Source: Kluyvera georgiana ATCC 51603 (GTDB lineage: Bacteria; Pseudomonadota; Gammaproteobacteria; Enterobacterales; Enterobacteriaceae). Taken from it: a stretch of 52,122 nucleotides of DNA. Position numbers and translations under genes: made by a program. The number at the start of each line of letters is the position of its first letter. The first letter of the stretch is position 1. Below the pieces are notes generated by a model. It was not told the DNA's origin and did no database searches. It saw only the letters and a program-made list of their open reading frames with translations. The stretch spans positions 1-52,122 of the forward strand of contig NZ_LXEU01000095.1 of the NCBI RefSeq assembly GCF_001654985.1, in the 5' to 3' direction. This document shows, in pieces, positions 36,258 to 47,145 of the stretch.

Positions 36258-37544
36258 ATGGCCTTTTCACAAGCGGTAAGCGGATTAAACGCTGCTGCCA
36301 CCAACCTCGATGTTATCGGCAACAACATCGCCAACTCCGCAACCTACGGGTTTAAATCCGGGACCGCATCGTTTGCCGATATGTTCGCCGGTTCCAAAGT
36401 GGGGCTGGGGGTAAAGGTTGCGGGGATTACCCAGGACTTTACCGACGGTACCACCACCGGTACCGGACGCGCGCTGGACGTGGCGATTAGCCAGAACGGT
36501 TTTTTCCGTCTGGTGGACAGCAACGGTTCCGTTTACTACAGCCGTAACGGCCAGTTCAAGCTTGATGAGAACCGCAACCTGGTGAACATGCAGGGGCTGA
36601 GCGTCACCGGTTATCCGGCGAGCGGTAACCCGGCGACCATCCAGCAGGGGGCTAACCCGGTGGCGCTGACGATCCCGAATACGCTGATGTCGGCGAAGGC
36701 GACCTCAACGGCGGCGATGCAGATGAACCTGAACTCGACGGATAATGTGATTGATAGTGCGACAAAGCCTTTCGATCCAACCGATCCGGATACCTATAAC
36801 AAGAAGGGTACCGTGACCGTCTATGACACGTTGGGTAACGCGCACGACATGAACGTTTACTACGTGAAGAACGCGGCGAACACATGGGATGTTTACACGA
36901 TGGATTCCAGCGTGAGCGGAGCCACACCGACGAAAGCGGCGCAGATGGTATTTAGTTCGAGCGGTACGTTGGATAAGGTGACTGGCTATACCGAGGTTCT
37001 CCCTGCTACTAATCCGAGAACCTGGACTTTAAATGCCGCGAAGAATGACACGCCGCAGATCGACATTACGCTGGCATCGCTGAACGGTTCCGCGAACAAC
37101 ACGACCTTCTCCCTGAGCTTCCTCAACTCCATGCAGCAGAACACCGGTTCGAACGATATCGTCGCCACCACTCAGAACGGCTTTGCGCCGGGTAACCTGG
37201 TGAGCTACCAGATCAACGAAGACGGCACGGTGGTGGGTAACTATTCCAACCAGCAGAGTCAGCTTCTGGGGCAGATCGTTCTGGCGAACTTCGCCAACAA
37301 CGAAGGTCTGCAGTCCGAAGGCGATAACGTCTGGTCGGCAACGCAGTCTTCTGGCGTCGCCCTGCTGGGGACGGCGGGGACCGGTAACTTCGGTTCGCTG
37401 ACCAACGGCGCGCTGGAAGCCTCTAACGTCGACCTCAGCAAAGAGCTGGTGAACATGATCGTCGCGCAGCGTAACTACCAGTCGAATGCGCAGACCATCA
37501 AGACCCAGGATCAGATCCTCAACACGCTGGTTAACCTGCGTTAA
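36258..37544 (+). CDS. flgE: Flagellar hook protein FlgE
   Basis: 428 residues, about 25 longer than E. coli or Salmonella FlgE; the extra length is in the surface-exposed D1/D2 part, which varies between species. Conserved ends: FSQAVSGLNAAATNLDVIGN with NNIANSATYGFKSGTASFAD, and the C-terminal NVDLSKELVNMIVAQRNYQS rod-type helix ending ILNTLVNLR. It assembles into the hook joining basal body and filament. Confidence 0.96.
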   Translation: MAFSQAVSGLNAAATNLDVIGNNIANSATYGFKSGTASFADMFAGSKVGLGVKVAGITQDFTDGTTTGTGRALDVAISQNGFFRLVDSNGSVYYSRNGQFKLDENRNLVNMQGLSVTGYPASGNPATIQQGANPVALTIPNTLMSAKATSTAAMQMNLNSTDNVIDSATKPFDPTDPDTYNKKGTVTVYDTLGNAHDMNVYYVKNAANTWDVYTMDSSVSGATPTKAAQMVFSSSGTLDKVTGYTEVLPATNPRTWTLNAAKNDTPQIDITLASLNGSANNTTFSLSFLNSMQQNTGSNDIVATTQNGFAPGNLVSYQINEDGTVVGNYSNQQSQLLGQIVLANFANNEGLQSEGDNVWSATQSSGVALLGTAGTGNFGSLTNGALEASNVDLSKELVNMIVAQRNYQSNAQTIKTQDQILNTLVNLR

Positions 37545-37562
37545 TCGTAACAGGGTGACGTT

Positions 37563-39109
<1,547 letters not shown>

Positions 39110-39147
39110 AGGCAAGGCCTCGCATCGCCTGGCCCGGCTATAACATT

Positions 39148-39232
39148 GCCTGATGGCGACGCTCACGCGTCTTATCCGGCCTACGGACTCTCATCGTTTG
39201 TAGGCCGGATAAGGCCAGGACGCCATCCGGCA
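39148..39232. repeat. BIME (paired REP elements) between flgG and flgH
   Basis: Two inverted REP units: gcctgatggcgacgctcacg...ttatccggcctac and gtaggccggataaggc...cgccatccggca. The pair forms a long cruciform-capable structure inside the flg operon, in the 185-bp flgG-flgH gap. Such elements stabilise upstream mRNA and bind DNA gyrase or IHF in related bacteria. Confidence 0.88.
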
Positions 39233-39294
39233 CGCCGTAGCCTGGTTGATCAACGCGACGCCGGGATGTTCCCGAGATTCAGAAGAAGAAAGCA

Positions 39295-39993
39295 ATGCAA
39301 AAATCTGCAGCGTTTCGCTATCCGCTTTTAACCCTCGTCGCGCTCAGCGTGGTGGGGTGTGCGTGGATCCCCTCTAAGCCGCTTGTCGAAGGGGCGACGA
39401 CCGCACAACCGATTCCCGGCCCGGTGCCGGTGGCGAACGGTTCTATATTCCAGACCGCACAGCCGATTAACTACGGCTATCAGCCGCTGTTTGAAGACCG
39501 TCGTCCACGCAATATCGGCGATACGCTGACCATCGTGCTGCAGGAAAACGTCAGCGCGAGCAAAAGCTCCTCGGCAAACGCGAGTCGCGATGGCAAAACC
39601 AACTTCGGCTTCGACACCGTGCCGCGCTACCTTCAGGGGCTGTTTGGCAATGAGCGAGCGGATGTGGAAGCATCTGGCGGCAACTCCTTCAACGGTAAGG
39701 GCGGCGCTAACGCCAGCAATACCTTTAGCGGCACGCTGACCGTGACCGTCGATCAGGTCCTGGTCAACGGCAACCTGCACGTGGTGGGCGAGAAGCAAAT
39801 CGCCATCAACCAGGGCACCGAATTTATCCGCTTCTCTGGCGTCGTCAATCCACGCACCATCAGCGGCAGCAACACCGTGCCGTCCACGCAGGTGGCGGAT
39901 GCACGTATCGAATACGTGGGCAACGGCTACATCAACGAAGCGCAGAATATGGGCTGGCTGCAGCGTTTCTTCCTTAATCTATCGCCGATGTAA
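39295..39993 (+). CDS. flgH: Flagellar L-ring protein FlgH
   Basis: 232 residues, the E. coli length. An outer-membrane lipoprotein with lipobox VVGCAW near residue 22. The body is nearly identical to E. coli: [60 protein letters not shown]. It forms the L ring around the rod in the outer membrane. Confidence 0.97.
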   Translation: MQKSAAFRYPLLTLVALSVVGCAWIPSKPLVEGATTAQPIPGPVPVANGSIFQTAQPINYGYQPLFEDRRPRNIGDTLTIVLQENVSASKSSSANASRDGKTNFGFDTVPRYLQGLFGNERADVEASGGNSFNGKGGANASNTFSGTLTVTVDQVLVNGNLHVVGEKQIAINQGTEFIRFSGVVNPRTISGSNTVPSTQVADARIEYVGNGYINEAQNMGWLQRFFLNLSPM

Positions 39994-40004
39994 CGAGGTG
40001 AACC

Positions 40005-41102
40005 ATGTTTAAAACACTGCTAACCCTGACGCTGGTGCTGATCGCCGGGCTGGCGAACGCCGAACGCATCCGCGATCTGACCAGCGTGCAAGGGGTCAGG
40101 GAAAACTCGCTGATCGGTTACGGCCTGGTCGTGGGCCTTGATGGCACGGGCGACCAGACCACGCAGACGCCGTTCACCACCCAGAGCCTGAACAACATGC
40201 TCTCCCAATTGGGGATTACCGTTCCGGCAGGCACCAATATGCAGCTGAAAAACGTGGCGGCGGTGATGGTTACGGCGCAGCTACCGGCTTTTGGGCGACA
40301 GGGGCAGACCATCGATGTGGTGGTTTCTTCGATGGGTAACGCCAAAAGCCTGCGCGGTGGGACGTTGCTGATGACGCCGCTGAAAGGCGTCGATAGCCAG
40401 ATCTACGCGCTGGCGCAGGGCAACATTCTGGTCGGCGGCGCGGGCGCGTCGGCGGGCGGCAGCAGCGTGCAGGTAAACCAGCTTAACGGCGGGCGAATCA
40501 CCGGCGGCGCGACGATTGAGCGCGAACTGCCAAGCCAGTTTGGCGCAGGAAATACCATCAATCTGCAATTGAACGACGATGATTTCACCATGGCGCAGCA
40601 GATCGCCGACACCATTAACCGTCGCAGCAGCCTGGGCAACGCCACCGCGCTGGATGCCCGTACCGTCCAGGTGCGCGCGCCGGTCGGTGGGAGTGGGCAG
40701 GTACGTCTGCTGGCAGATATTCAGAATCTGGAAGTGGGCATGCCGCCGCAGGATGCGAAGATCATCATCAACTCGCGTACCGGCTCGGTGGTCATGAACC
40801 GCGAAGTGACGCTCGATACCTGCGCCGTGGCGCAAGGGAATCTCTCGGTCTCCGTCAACCGTTCCGCGCAGGTTAACCAGCCGGATACGCCGTTTGCGGG
40901 CGGTCGTACGGTCGTGACGCCGCAAACGCAGATTGATCTTCGCCAGAGCGGTGGCTCGCTGCAAAGCGTTCGCGCCAGCGCCAATCTGAATAACGTGGTG
41001 CGTGCACTGAACGCCCTGGGCGCAACGCCGATGGAGTTGATGTCAATTATTCAGGCGATGCAAAGTGCAGGCTGCCTGCGCGCTAAGGTGGAGATAGTCT
41101 GA
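40005..41102 (+). CDS. flgI: Flagellar P-ring protein FlgI
   Basis: 365 residues, standard length. A periplasmic P-ring subunit with signal peptide [19 protein letters not shown]. Conserved: [40 protein letters not shown] and two Cys ([17 protein letters not shown]) that form the stabilising disulphide made by DsbA. It needs FlgA for assembly. Its stop overlaps the flgJ start by one base. Confidence 0.97.
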   Translation: MFKTLLTLTLVLIAGLANAERIRDLTSVQGVRENSLIGYGLVVGLDGTGDQTTQTPFTTQSLNNMLSQLGITVPAGTNMQLKNVAAVMVTAQLPAFGRQGQTIDVVVSSMGNAKSLRGGTLLMTPLKGVDSQIYALAQGNILVGGAGASAGGSSVQVNQLNGGRITGGATIERELPSQFGAGNTINLQLNDDDFTMAQQIADTINRRSSLGNATALDARTVQVRAPVGGSGQVRLLADIQNLEVGMPPQDAKIIINSRTGSVVMNREVTLDTCAVAQGNLSVSVNRSAQVNQPDTPFAGGRTVVTPQTQIDLRQSGGSLQSVRASANLNNVVRALNALGATPMELMSIIQAMQSAGCLRAKVEIV

Positions 41103-42052
41103 TGCTGACCGACAGCAAATTACTGGCGAGCGCCGCGTGGGATGCGCAGTCACTGAATGAACTGAAGACCAAAGCGGGGCAGGATCCGCAGGCTAACCTG
41201 CGTCCCGTTGCCCGGCAGGTGGAGGGCATGTTCGTGCAGATGATGCTGAAAAGCATGCGCGAAACGTTGCCGAAGGACGGATTGTTCAGCAGCGATCAGA
41301 CGCGGCTTTATACCAGTATGTATGACCAACAAATCGCCCAGCAGATGACGGCAGGTAAAGGCCTTGGTCTGGCGGAGGAGATGGTCAAACAGCTGTCGGC
41401 GCAGCAGCAGGAACCGGCGGATAGCGTCGGTCAGGTGCCGATGAAGTTTGATATGCAGACGGTAACCAGCTATCAGAACGCCGCGCTAACGCAGATGGTG
41501 CGCAAGGCATTGCCGAAAGCGCCGGACAACAGCGATACACCGTTATCCGGCGACAGCAAAGACTTCCTTGCTCAGCTATCGCTGCCCGCGCGGCTGGCGA
41601 GCGAGCAGAGCGGTATTCCGCACCACCTGATTCTGGCGCAGGCCGCGCTGGAGTCTGGCTGGGGGCAGCGGCAGATCCGTCGAGAAAACGGCGAACCCAG
41701 CTTTAACCTGTTTGGCGTGAAAGCGTCCGGCGACTGGAAGGGCAAGGTGACGGAAATCACCACCACTGAATTTGAGAATGGCGAGGCGAAGAAGGTGAAG
41801 GCGAAGTTCCGCGTCTACAGCTCGTATCTGGAGGCGCTGTCGGATTACGTCGGCCTGCTGACCCGAAATCCACGCTATGCGGCGGTGACGTCGGCGGCGA
41901 CGGCTGAGCAGGGCGCGCAGGCGCTGCAAAACGCCGGGTACGCCACCGATCCGCAGTACGCGCGCAAGTTGACCAGCATGATTCAGCAGCTGAAATCAAT
42001 GAGCGATAAGGTCAGCAACGCGTACCGAAATGATATCGAAAATCTGTTCTGA
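41102..42052 (+). CDS. flgJ: Flagellar rod-cap and peptidoglycan hydrolase FlgJ
   Basis: 316 residues (313 in E. coli). A two-domain protein: an N-terminal rod-capping part (residues 1-150, VEGMFVQMMLKSMRETLPKD) and a C-terminal glucosaminidase that cuts a hole in peptidoglycan for the rod. The catalytic Glu is in LILAQAALESGWGQRQI, followed by NLFGVKASGDWKG. The start ATG lies within tgatg of the flgI stop, so it is translationally coupled. Confidence 0.96.
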   Translation: MLTDSKLLASAAWDAQSLNELKTKAGQDPQANLRPVARQVEGMFVQMMLKSMRETLPKDGLFSSDQTRLYTSMYDQQIAQQMTAGKGLGLAEEMVKQLSAQQQEPADSVGQVPMKFDMQTVTSYQNAALTQMVRKALPKAPDNSDTPLSGDSKDFLAQLSLPARLASEQSGIPHHLILAQAALESGWGQRQIRRENGEPSFNLFGVKASGDWKGKVTEITTTEFENGEAKKVKAKFRVYSSYLEALSDYVGLLTRNPRYAAVTSAATAEQGAQALQNAGYATDPQYARKLTSMIQQLKSMSDKVSNAYRNDIENLF

Positions 42053-42058
42053 TTGATC

Positions 42059-42085
42059 TCAAGTTTGCCGTCTGCTTTCCGATAA
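42059..42085 (+). promoter_or_regulatory. Sigma-28 (FliA) promoter of flgKL
   Basis: TCAAGTTT, 11 bp, TCCGATAA against the consensus TAAAGTTT-N11-GCCGATAA, 31 bp before flgK. It allows late expression of the hook-filament junction genes apart from the flgB operon. Confidence 0.85.
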
Positions 42086-42115
42086 GTAATACCATGGCCT
42101 TAAGAAGGAGCGTTC

Positions 42116-43783
42116 ATGTCCAGTTTAATTAACAGTGCGATGAGCGGGCTGAGCGCAGCCCAGTCGGCACTGAATACGACCAGTAACAACATCGCGAGCT
42201 ACAACGTTACCGGCTACACCCGTCAAACCACGGTGCTGGCTTCTGCCAACAGTACGCTGGGGGCGGGCGGCTGGGTGGGCAATGGCGTTTACGTGTCTGG
42301 CGTACAGCGTGAATATAACGCCTTCATTACCAACCAGCTGCGCGCGGCGCAAAATCAGAGCAGCGGCTTGACCACGCGCTATGAGCAGGTGTCGAAAATT
42401 GACAATATGCTCTCCAGCTCCACCAACAATATCTCCACCACGGTGCAGGACTTCTTCAGCAGCCTGCAAACGCTGGTCAGCAACGCCGAAGATCCGGCGG
42501 CGCGCCAGACCGTGCTCGGCAAAGCCGCGGGAGTGGTGAACCAGTTTAAAGTGGCGGATCAGTATCTGCGCGATCAGGATAAGCAGGTTAATCTGGCTAT
42601 CACGTCGACCGTCGAACAGATCAACAACTACACCTCACAGATTGCCAGCCTGAACGATAAGATTTCCCGTCTCACCGGCGTGGGCGCTGGCGCATCGCCA
42701 AATGACCTGCTGGATCAGCGCGATCAGCTGGTCAGTGAGCTTAACCAACTGGTTGGGGTTGAGGTTAACGTACAGGACGGCAGCACCTACAACATCACCA
42801 TGGCCAACGGATATACCCTGGTGGCGGGAAGCAAATCAAACCAGCTGGCCGCGGTACCGAGTAGCGCCGATTCATCGCGTATCACCGTGGCGTATGTGGA
42901 CAACGTTGCTGGCAACGTGGAAATCCCGGAAAAACTGCTCACCACCGGCTCGCTGGGCGGCATGCTGACCTTCCGTTCGCAGGATCTTGACCAGACTCGC
43001 AATAGCCTGAACCAGATGGCGCTGGCCTTTGCCGATGCCTTTAACCAGGTGCACCGTGGCGGTATTGACGCCGATGGCAACACTAACGTCGACTTCTTCT
43101 CCTTTGGCACTCCGTCGGTCGTTGCCAACGGGAAAAACGCCGGTAAAGCCGAACTGACGGCGTCGATGACCGATTCATCTGCCATACAGGCGACGGATTA
43201 CCGTATCACCAAAACCGACGCCGGCTGGGAAGTGACCCGCCTGTCCAATAACACCAGCGTGACGCTCGATCCCAGTAGCGATGCGACGACGCTGGTGTTT
43301 GACGGCCTGTCGGTCAGCGTTGATAACACCAAAGGTGCAGCCAGTACCGGCGATAGCTTTACCGTTAAACCGGTGAGCAACGCGATTGTGAATATGAAGG
43401 TGGCTATCAGCAGCGAATCGCAGATCGCGATGGGCCTGGCGGATACCACCACCGGCAAGAGCGTGGGTGAAAGCGATAATCGTAACGGGCAGAAGCTGCT
43501 GGATCTGCAAAACAGCAAGGTGGTCGGCGGCTCAAAGAGCTTTAACGATGCCTATGCCGCGATGGTCAGTAATATCGGCACCCAAACCGCGACCCTGAAG
43601 AGCAGCAGCACCACCCAGGCGAATGTGGTGACGCAGCTGAGCAACCAGCAGCAGTCTATCTCCGGGGTTAACCTTGATGAAGAGTACGGCAACCTGCAGC
43701 TTTTTCAGCAGTATTATCTGGCAAATGCGCAGGTGCTGCAGACGGCAAGCACGCTCTTCGACGCATTAATTAATATCCGTTAA
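42116..43783 (+). CDS. flgK: Hook-filament junction protein FlgK (HAP1)
   Basis: 555 residues (547 in E. coli, 553 in Salmonella). The N-terminus has LINSAMSGLSAAQSALNTTS with NNIASYNVTGYTRQTTV; the C-terminus LDEEYGNLQLFQQYYLANAQ closes the filament-type coiled coil. The central domain is variable. It is exported with the help of FlgN, encoded in this window. Confidence 0.96.
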   Translation: MSSLINSAMSGLSAAQSALNTTSNNIASYNVTGYTRQTTVLASANSTLGAGGWVGNGVYVSGVQREYNAFITNQLRAAQNQSSGLTTRYEQVSKIDNMLSSSTNNISTTVQDFFSSLQTLVSNAEDPAARQTVLGKAAGVVNQFKVADQYLRDQDKQVNLAITSTVEQINNYTSQIASLNDKISRLTGVGAGASPNDLLDQRDQLVSELNQLVGVEVNVQDGSTYNITMANGYTLVAGSKSNQLAAVPSSADSSRITVAYVDNVAGNVEIPEKLLTTGSLGGMLTFRSQDLDQTRNSLNQMALAFADAFNQVHRGGIDADGNTNVDFFSFGTPSVVANGKNAGKAELTASMTDSSAIQATDYRITKTDAGWEVTRLSNNTSVTLDPSSDATTLVFDGLSVSVDNTKGAASTGDSFTVKPVSNAIVNMKVAISSESQIAMGLADTTTGKSVGESDNRNGQKLLDLQNSKVVGGSKSFNDAYAAMVSNIGTQTATLKSSSTTQANVVTQLSNQQQSISGVNLDEEYGNLQLFQQYYLANAQVLQTASTLFDALINIR

Positions 43784-43797
43784 GGAAGGGGAGAGCC

Positions 43798-44733
43798 ATG
43801 CGCGTTAGTACCATCATGATGTACCAGCAGAATATGAGAGGCATTACGGACTCTCAGTCTGCATGGCTGAAGTACGGTGAACAGATGTCTACCGGCAAGC
43901 GGGTTAACCGCGCCTCTGACGACCCGGTTGCCGCCTCGCAGGCGGTGGTGCTGTCGCAGGCGCAGGCGCAGAATAGCCAGTACGCCACCGCGAGGACCTT
44001 CGCGACTCAGCGTGTGTCGATTGAAGAAAGCACGCTGTCGCAGGTGACAACTGCGATTCAGTCGGCGCAGGAGAAGATCGTCTATGCCGGTAACGGCACG
44101 CTGAGCGACGATGACCGTAGCTCGCTGGCAACTGACCTGCAGGGGATCCGCGACCAGCTTCTGAACCTGGCGAACAGCACCGACGGTAACGGGCGTTATA
44201 TCTTTGCCGGTTATAAAACGGATACGCCGCCTTTTGATGATACCGGCAAGTACGTTGGCGGCACTCTCAACGTGGAACAGCAGGTCGATTCTTCACGCAC
44301 TATGGTCATCGGTCACACCGGCAATCTTATTTTTGATAATGCGACCAGCAATGCGAAGCCGGATGCCGATACTAACATTTTCACGGCGTTGGACTCGGCA
44401 ATTGCCTCGCTGAAAACGCCGGTTGAAGGTGATGAAACTGCACAGGATACGGCGCGGGCGGCGATTGATAAAACCAACCGCAGCCTGAGTAATTCGCTGA
44501 ATAACGTGTTGACCGTGCGTGCTGAACTGGGTACCCAGCTCAATGAACTGGATAAGCTGGATTCCCTGGGCGATGACCGCGCGCTGGCGCAGACGCAGCA
44601 GATGAGCAATCTGGTGGACGTCGACTGGAACTCGACTATCTCGAACTACACGATGCAGCAAACGGCCCTACAGGCGGCCTATAAAGCGTTTACCGACATG
44701 CAGGGCATGTCATTGTTCCAACTGAATAAATAA
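43798..44733 (+). CDS. flgL: Hook-filament junction protein FlgL (HAP3)
   Basis: 311 residues (317 in E. coli). Flagellin-like N-terminus (MRVSTIMMYQQNMRGITDSQ, then GKRVNRASDDPVAASQAVVL) and C-terminus (NYTMQQTALQAAYKAFTDMQ). It forms the second ring joining the hook to flagellin. It is 14 bp after flgK, in the same FliA-dependent unit. Confidence 0.96.
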   Translation: MRVSTIMMYQQNMRGITDSQSAWLKYGEQMSTGKRVNRASDDPVAASQAVVLSQAQAQNSQYATARTFATQRVSIEESTLSQVTTAIQSAQEKIVYAGNGTLSDDDRSSLATDLQGIRDQLLNLANSTDGNGRYIFAGYKTDTPPFDDTGKYVGGTLNVEQQVDSSRTMVIGHTGNLIFDNATSNAKPDADTNIFTALDSAIASLKTPVEGDETAQDTARAAIDKTNRSLSNSLNNVLTVRAELGTQLNELDKLDSLGDDRALAQTQQMSNLVDVDWNSTISNYTMQQTALQAAYKAFTDMQGMSLFQLNK

Positions 44734-44815
44734 CAACATGTAGTTTTAAACATATCTGTTGAAACTGGGTATGTTTTTATCGCCCGCGTCATTACCCCGT
44801 CGCGGGCTTTTTTTA
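44734..44815 (+). ncRNA. flgL 3' UTR, possible FlgO-type sRNA
   Basis: An 80-nt tail ending in a clean terminator hairpin with T7. In E. coli the flgL 3' UTR is processed into the Hfq-bound sRNA FlgO; position and terminator agree here, but I could not compare the sequences, so the sRNA is inference. Confidence 0.3.
44782..44815 (+). terminator. Terminator of flgKL
   Basis: Stem gcccgcg/cgcgggc with a 12-nt loop followed by T7. It also precedes the leftward MFS gene's stop. Confidence 0.9.
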
Positions 44816-44820
44816 TTGTC

Positions 44821-46035
44821 CTACTGGGCGTTCAACGCAGCGCTACGTAAGCGGTAGGTTTCGCTGACGCGAATCGCCAGTGCGACCAGACCAGCCAGCG
44901 TGGCTAATACCACCACGCCTTCCCAACCGGCCAGCGAGTAAACCTGCGTCCCCAGGACTGAACCCAGCGCCATACCGATAAATACGCCGGTAAACAGCAG
45001 CGCATTAAGGCGACCGCGCGCCTGCGGCTCCAGGCTGTACACCAGATTCTGGTGCGCGACCAGGCTCGATTGCAGACCCAGGTCGAAACCAACGGCGGAG
45101 AGGGCAATCAGCGCCATCTGCGCCATCGGCGGCAGAACCGGTAGCAAGAACATCAGCGCAAATGAAACGCTCACCAGCAGCGCACCCAACTGGGTCACTT
45201 TCTCCGCACCCACTTTATCGGCCAGACCGCCTGCCAGCGGTGCCGCCAGCGCACCTGCCGCGCCGGCGATGCCAAAGCCACCCGCCACCGCGCTCCCCAT
45301 GTGGTAGTGCTCGGCCAGCATGACCGCCAGCGTTGACCAGAAGGCGCTAAAGGCGATGGAGAGAAAGCCCTGAGCCATGGCGGCGCGACGCAGCGTCGGG
45401 TGGCGGCGCCACAGATGCACCATCGAAACCATGAGTGCCGGATAACGCAGTTCGGAGTGAGCGGCGAAGTGCGGCAGTACCCGCCACAGCAGCAGGCCAA
45501 TCAGCGCAATGCTGACGGCTGCGGCCTGATACATCACGCGCCAGCCAAACAGTTCACCTACCACGCCGCTTACGGTACGCGACAATAAGATCCCCAGCAG
45601 CAGGCCTGTCATCACCGTGCCGACCATTTTCCCCTGTTTCCCCGCCGGGGCGAGAATCGCGGCGGCGGGGACGATGTCCTGCGCCATGGTGGCGGCCATA
45701 CCGATTAGCAAGCTTATCGCCAGCAGTGAAGGAAATTGCTGAGTCAGGCTATAAAGCAGTAATAAAACCGCCAGCGTCAGGCTTTTCAGCAAAATCAGCG
45801 TGCGACGGTCGTAACGGTCGCCCAGCGGCAGTAAAAACAGGATCCCTAGCGCATAGCCAGCCTGAGTGAGCGTGGGAATGAGCCCCATACCTTCCACGCT
45901 CAGGTTCAGGGTTGAACCCATCAGCGGCAGCAGCGGCTGGGCGTAATAGATGGCGGCAACGCTGAACCCGGCGCCCAGCGCCAGGACAAAGATCAGCAGG
46001 CCGGTGGCCTGGGAAGAAAGATTATCAGTGTTCAT
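44821..46035 (-). CDS. MFS transporter, drug/sugar-efflux type
   Basis: 404 residues, 12 predicted membrane helices. It has MFS family features: LPLGDRYDRRTLIL (the helix 2-3 loop), GMAATMAQDIVPAAAILAP, GKMVGTVMTGLLLGILLSRT (helix 5 antiporter motif C-like) and ALAAPLAGGLADKVGAEKV (repeat loop in the second half). GAGGATG precedes the ATG at 46035; the longer frame upstream is not supported. It is divergent from a LysR gene with a clear dyad between them, so the regulator probably controls it. It is not at this place in E. coli, where flgL is followed by rne. The substrate is unknown. Confidence 0.88.
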   Translation of the reverse strand: MNTDNLSSQATGLLIFVLALGAGFSVAAIYYAQPLLPLMGSTLNLSVEGMGLIPTLTQAGYALGILFLLPLGDRYDRRTLILLKSLTLAVLLLLYSLTQQFPSLLAISLLIGMAATMAQDIVPAAAILAPAGKQGKMVGTVMTGLLLGILLSRTVSGVVGELFGWRVMYQAAAVSIALIGLLLWRVLPHFAAHSELRYPALMVSMVHLWRRHPTLRRAAMAQGFLSIAFSAFWSTLAVMLAEHYHMGSAVAGGFGIAGAAGALAAPLAGGLADKVGAEKVTQLGALLVSVSFALMFLLPVLPPMAQMALIALSAVGFDLGLQSSLVAHQNLVYSLEPQARGRLNALLFTGVFIGMALGSVLGTQVYSLAGWEGVVVLATLAGLVALAIRVSETYRLRSAALNAQ

Positions 46036-46114
46036 GGTTTCATCCTCAACGGTGTATGCAGGCATTTTCCGCGTCTTCGGGGTGGTGCGGTAGCCGCCGC
46101 GGTGGTAAAACAGT

Positions 46115-46131
46115 TATACGTTTCGCGTATA
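46115..46131. promoter_or_regulatory. Palindromic LysR-type operator
   Basis: Perfect dyad tatacg-tttcg-cgtata in the MFS/LysR intergenic region, 13 bp upstream of the LysR start. It carries the T-N11-A pattern expected of LysR regulators and lies where it could repress its own gene and activate the transporter. Confidence 0.7.
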
Positions 46132-46143
46132 GGCAATAAGTTG

Positions 46144-47082
46144 ATGAAAAGAACAGAGCGTATAGACCGCGTTGAGCTGATGCGCACGTTTATCCGTATC
46201 GTTGAGGCAGGCTCGCTGTCTGCCGCTGCACGGCAGCTTGAGACCACTCAGGCCACTATCAGCCGCCGATTGCAGTCGCTTGAGGAGATGCTGGGGGCCA
46301 AGCTGCTGCTGCGCTCAACCCACGCCATGAAGCTGACCGACGACGGTGAGCGCTGCTATCAGCAGGCACGTCAGGTGGTGGATAGCTGGCTGGCGCTGGA
46401 GGATGCTTTACGGTTGACCGACGAGCAGCCGGTGGGCACGTTACGCGTGCGCGCACCGCACGCTTTTGGACAGCAGCAATTACTGATGCCTCTGGTGGGC
46501 TTTCTCGCACGCTACCCGCAGCTCTCCGTCGAGTGGATGCTGCACGATAGGGCGGTGGACTTCATCAGTGACAACGTCGACTGCGCGATTCGCGTCGGCG
46601 CGGAGGTGGATCCGGCGACGGTGTCGGTACTTCTGGCGGAAGTGCCGCGCTGCATCGTCGCTTCACCGCAGGTGCTGGCGCGCTACCCTCAGGTGACGAC
46701 ACCTGAACAGCTCTCTGCGCTCCCGTGGATTGCGATCAGTACCTTCTATCAGCATGAGGTGGTGCTGCATCATCCGGTTCTCGGCCAGACGGAGAGCGTG
46801 AATATTGCTGCGCGGCTGAGCACCGACAGCCTGTATGTCGCGAAAAACGCCGCGTTGGCTAACGTGGGGGCCGCGCTGGTTTCAAGCTGGACGGTGGAAG
46901 AGGAGCTCGCTAATGGAACATTGGTTGAGCTGCTACCCGAGTGGCAAACGACGCCGCTGCCGGTCCATCTGGTGTATCCATGGGCGCGTTATTATCCGAC
47001 CCGGCTGCGTAAGTTTCTCGATCTGATGCGCGAGGTCATGCCGCAAATCGCGGGGATGCGGCAGCCCGAGCAGAATGGATAA
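46144..47082 (+). CDS. LysR-family regulator of the adjacent MFS gene
   Basis: 312 residues from the ATG at 46144; an upstream GTG at 46102 would overlap the dyad. The HTH is in ELMRTFIRIVEAGSLSAAAR and ETTQATISRRLQSLEEMLGA; the effector domain starts at PVGTLRVRAPHAFGQ. It is in the CrgA/YafC-like branch by motif style (LSVEWMLHDRAVDFI, DCAIRVGAEVDPATV). It is convergent with rne, with a shared terminator. The effector is unknown. Confidence 0.88.
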   Translation: MKRTERIDRVELMRTFIRIVEAGSLSAAARQLETTQATISRRLQSLEEMLGAKLLLRSTHAMKLTDDGERCYQQARQVVDSWLALEDALRLTDEQPVGTLRVRAPHAFGQQQLLMPLVGFLARYPQLSVEWMLHDRAVDFISDNVDCAIRVGAEVDPATVSVLLAEVPRCIVASPQVLARYPQVTTPEQLSALPWIAISTFYQHEVVLHHPVLGQTESVNIAARLSTDSLYVAKNAALANVGAALVSSWTVEEELANGTLVELLPEWQTTPLPVHLVYPWARYYPTRLRKFLDLMREVMPQIAGMRQPEQNG

Positions 47083-47099
47083 ACGCATCGCATCAGGTA

Positions 47100-47130
47100 A
47101 AAAAAATCGGCCACTGGGGCCGATTTTTTA
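47100..47130. terminator. Bidirectional terminator between LysR gene and rne
   Basis: A6, stem tcggcc/ggccga with short loop, T6: symmetrical, serving both convergent genes. Confidence 0.88.
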
Positions 47131-47145
47131 TTTCACGCTGGCGGT

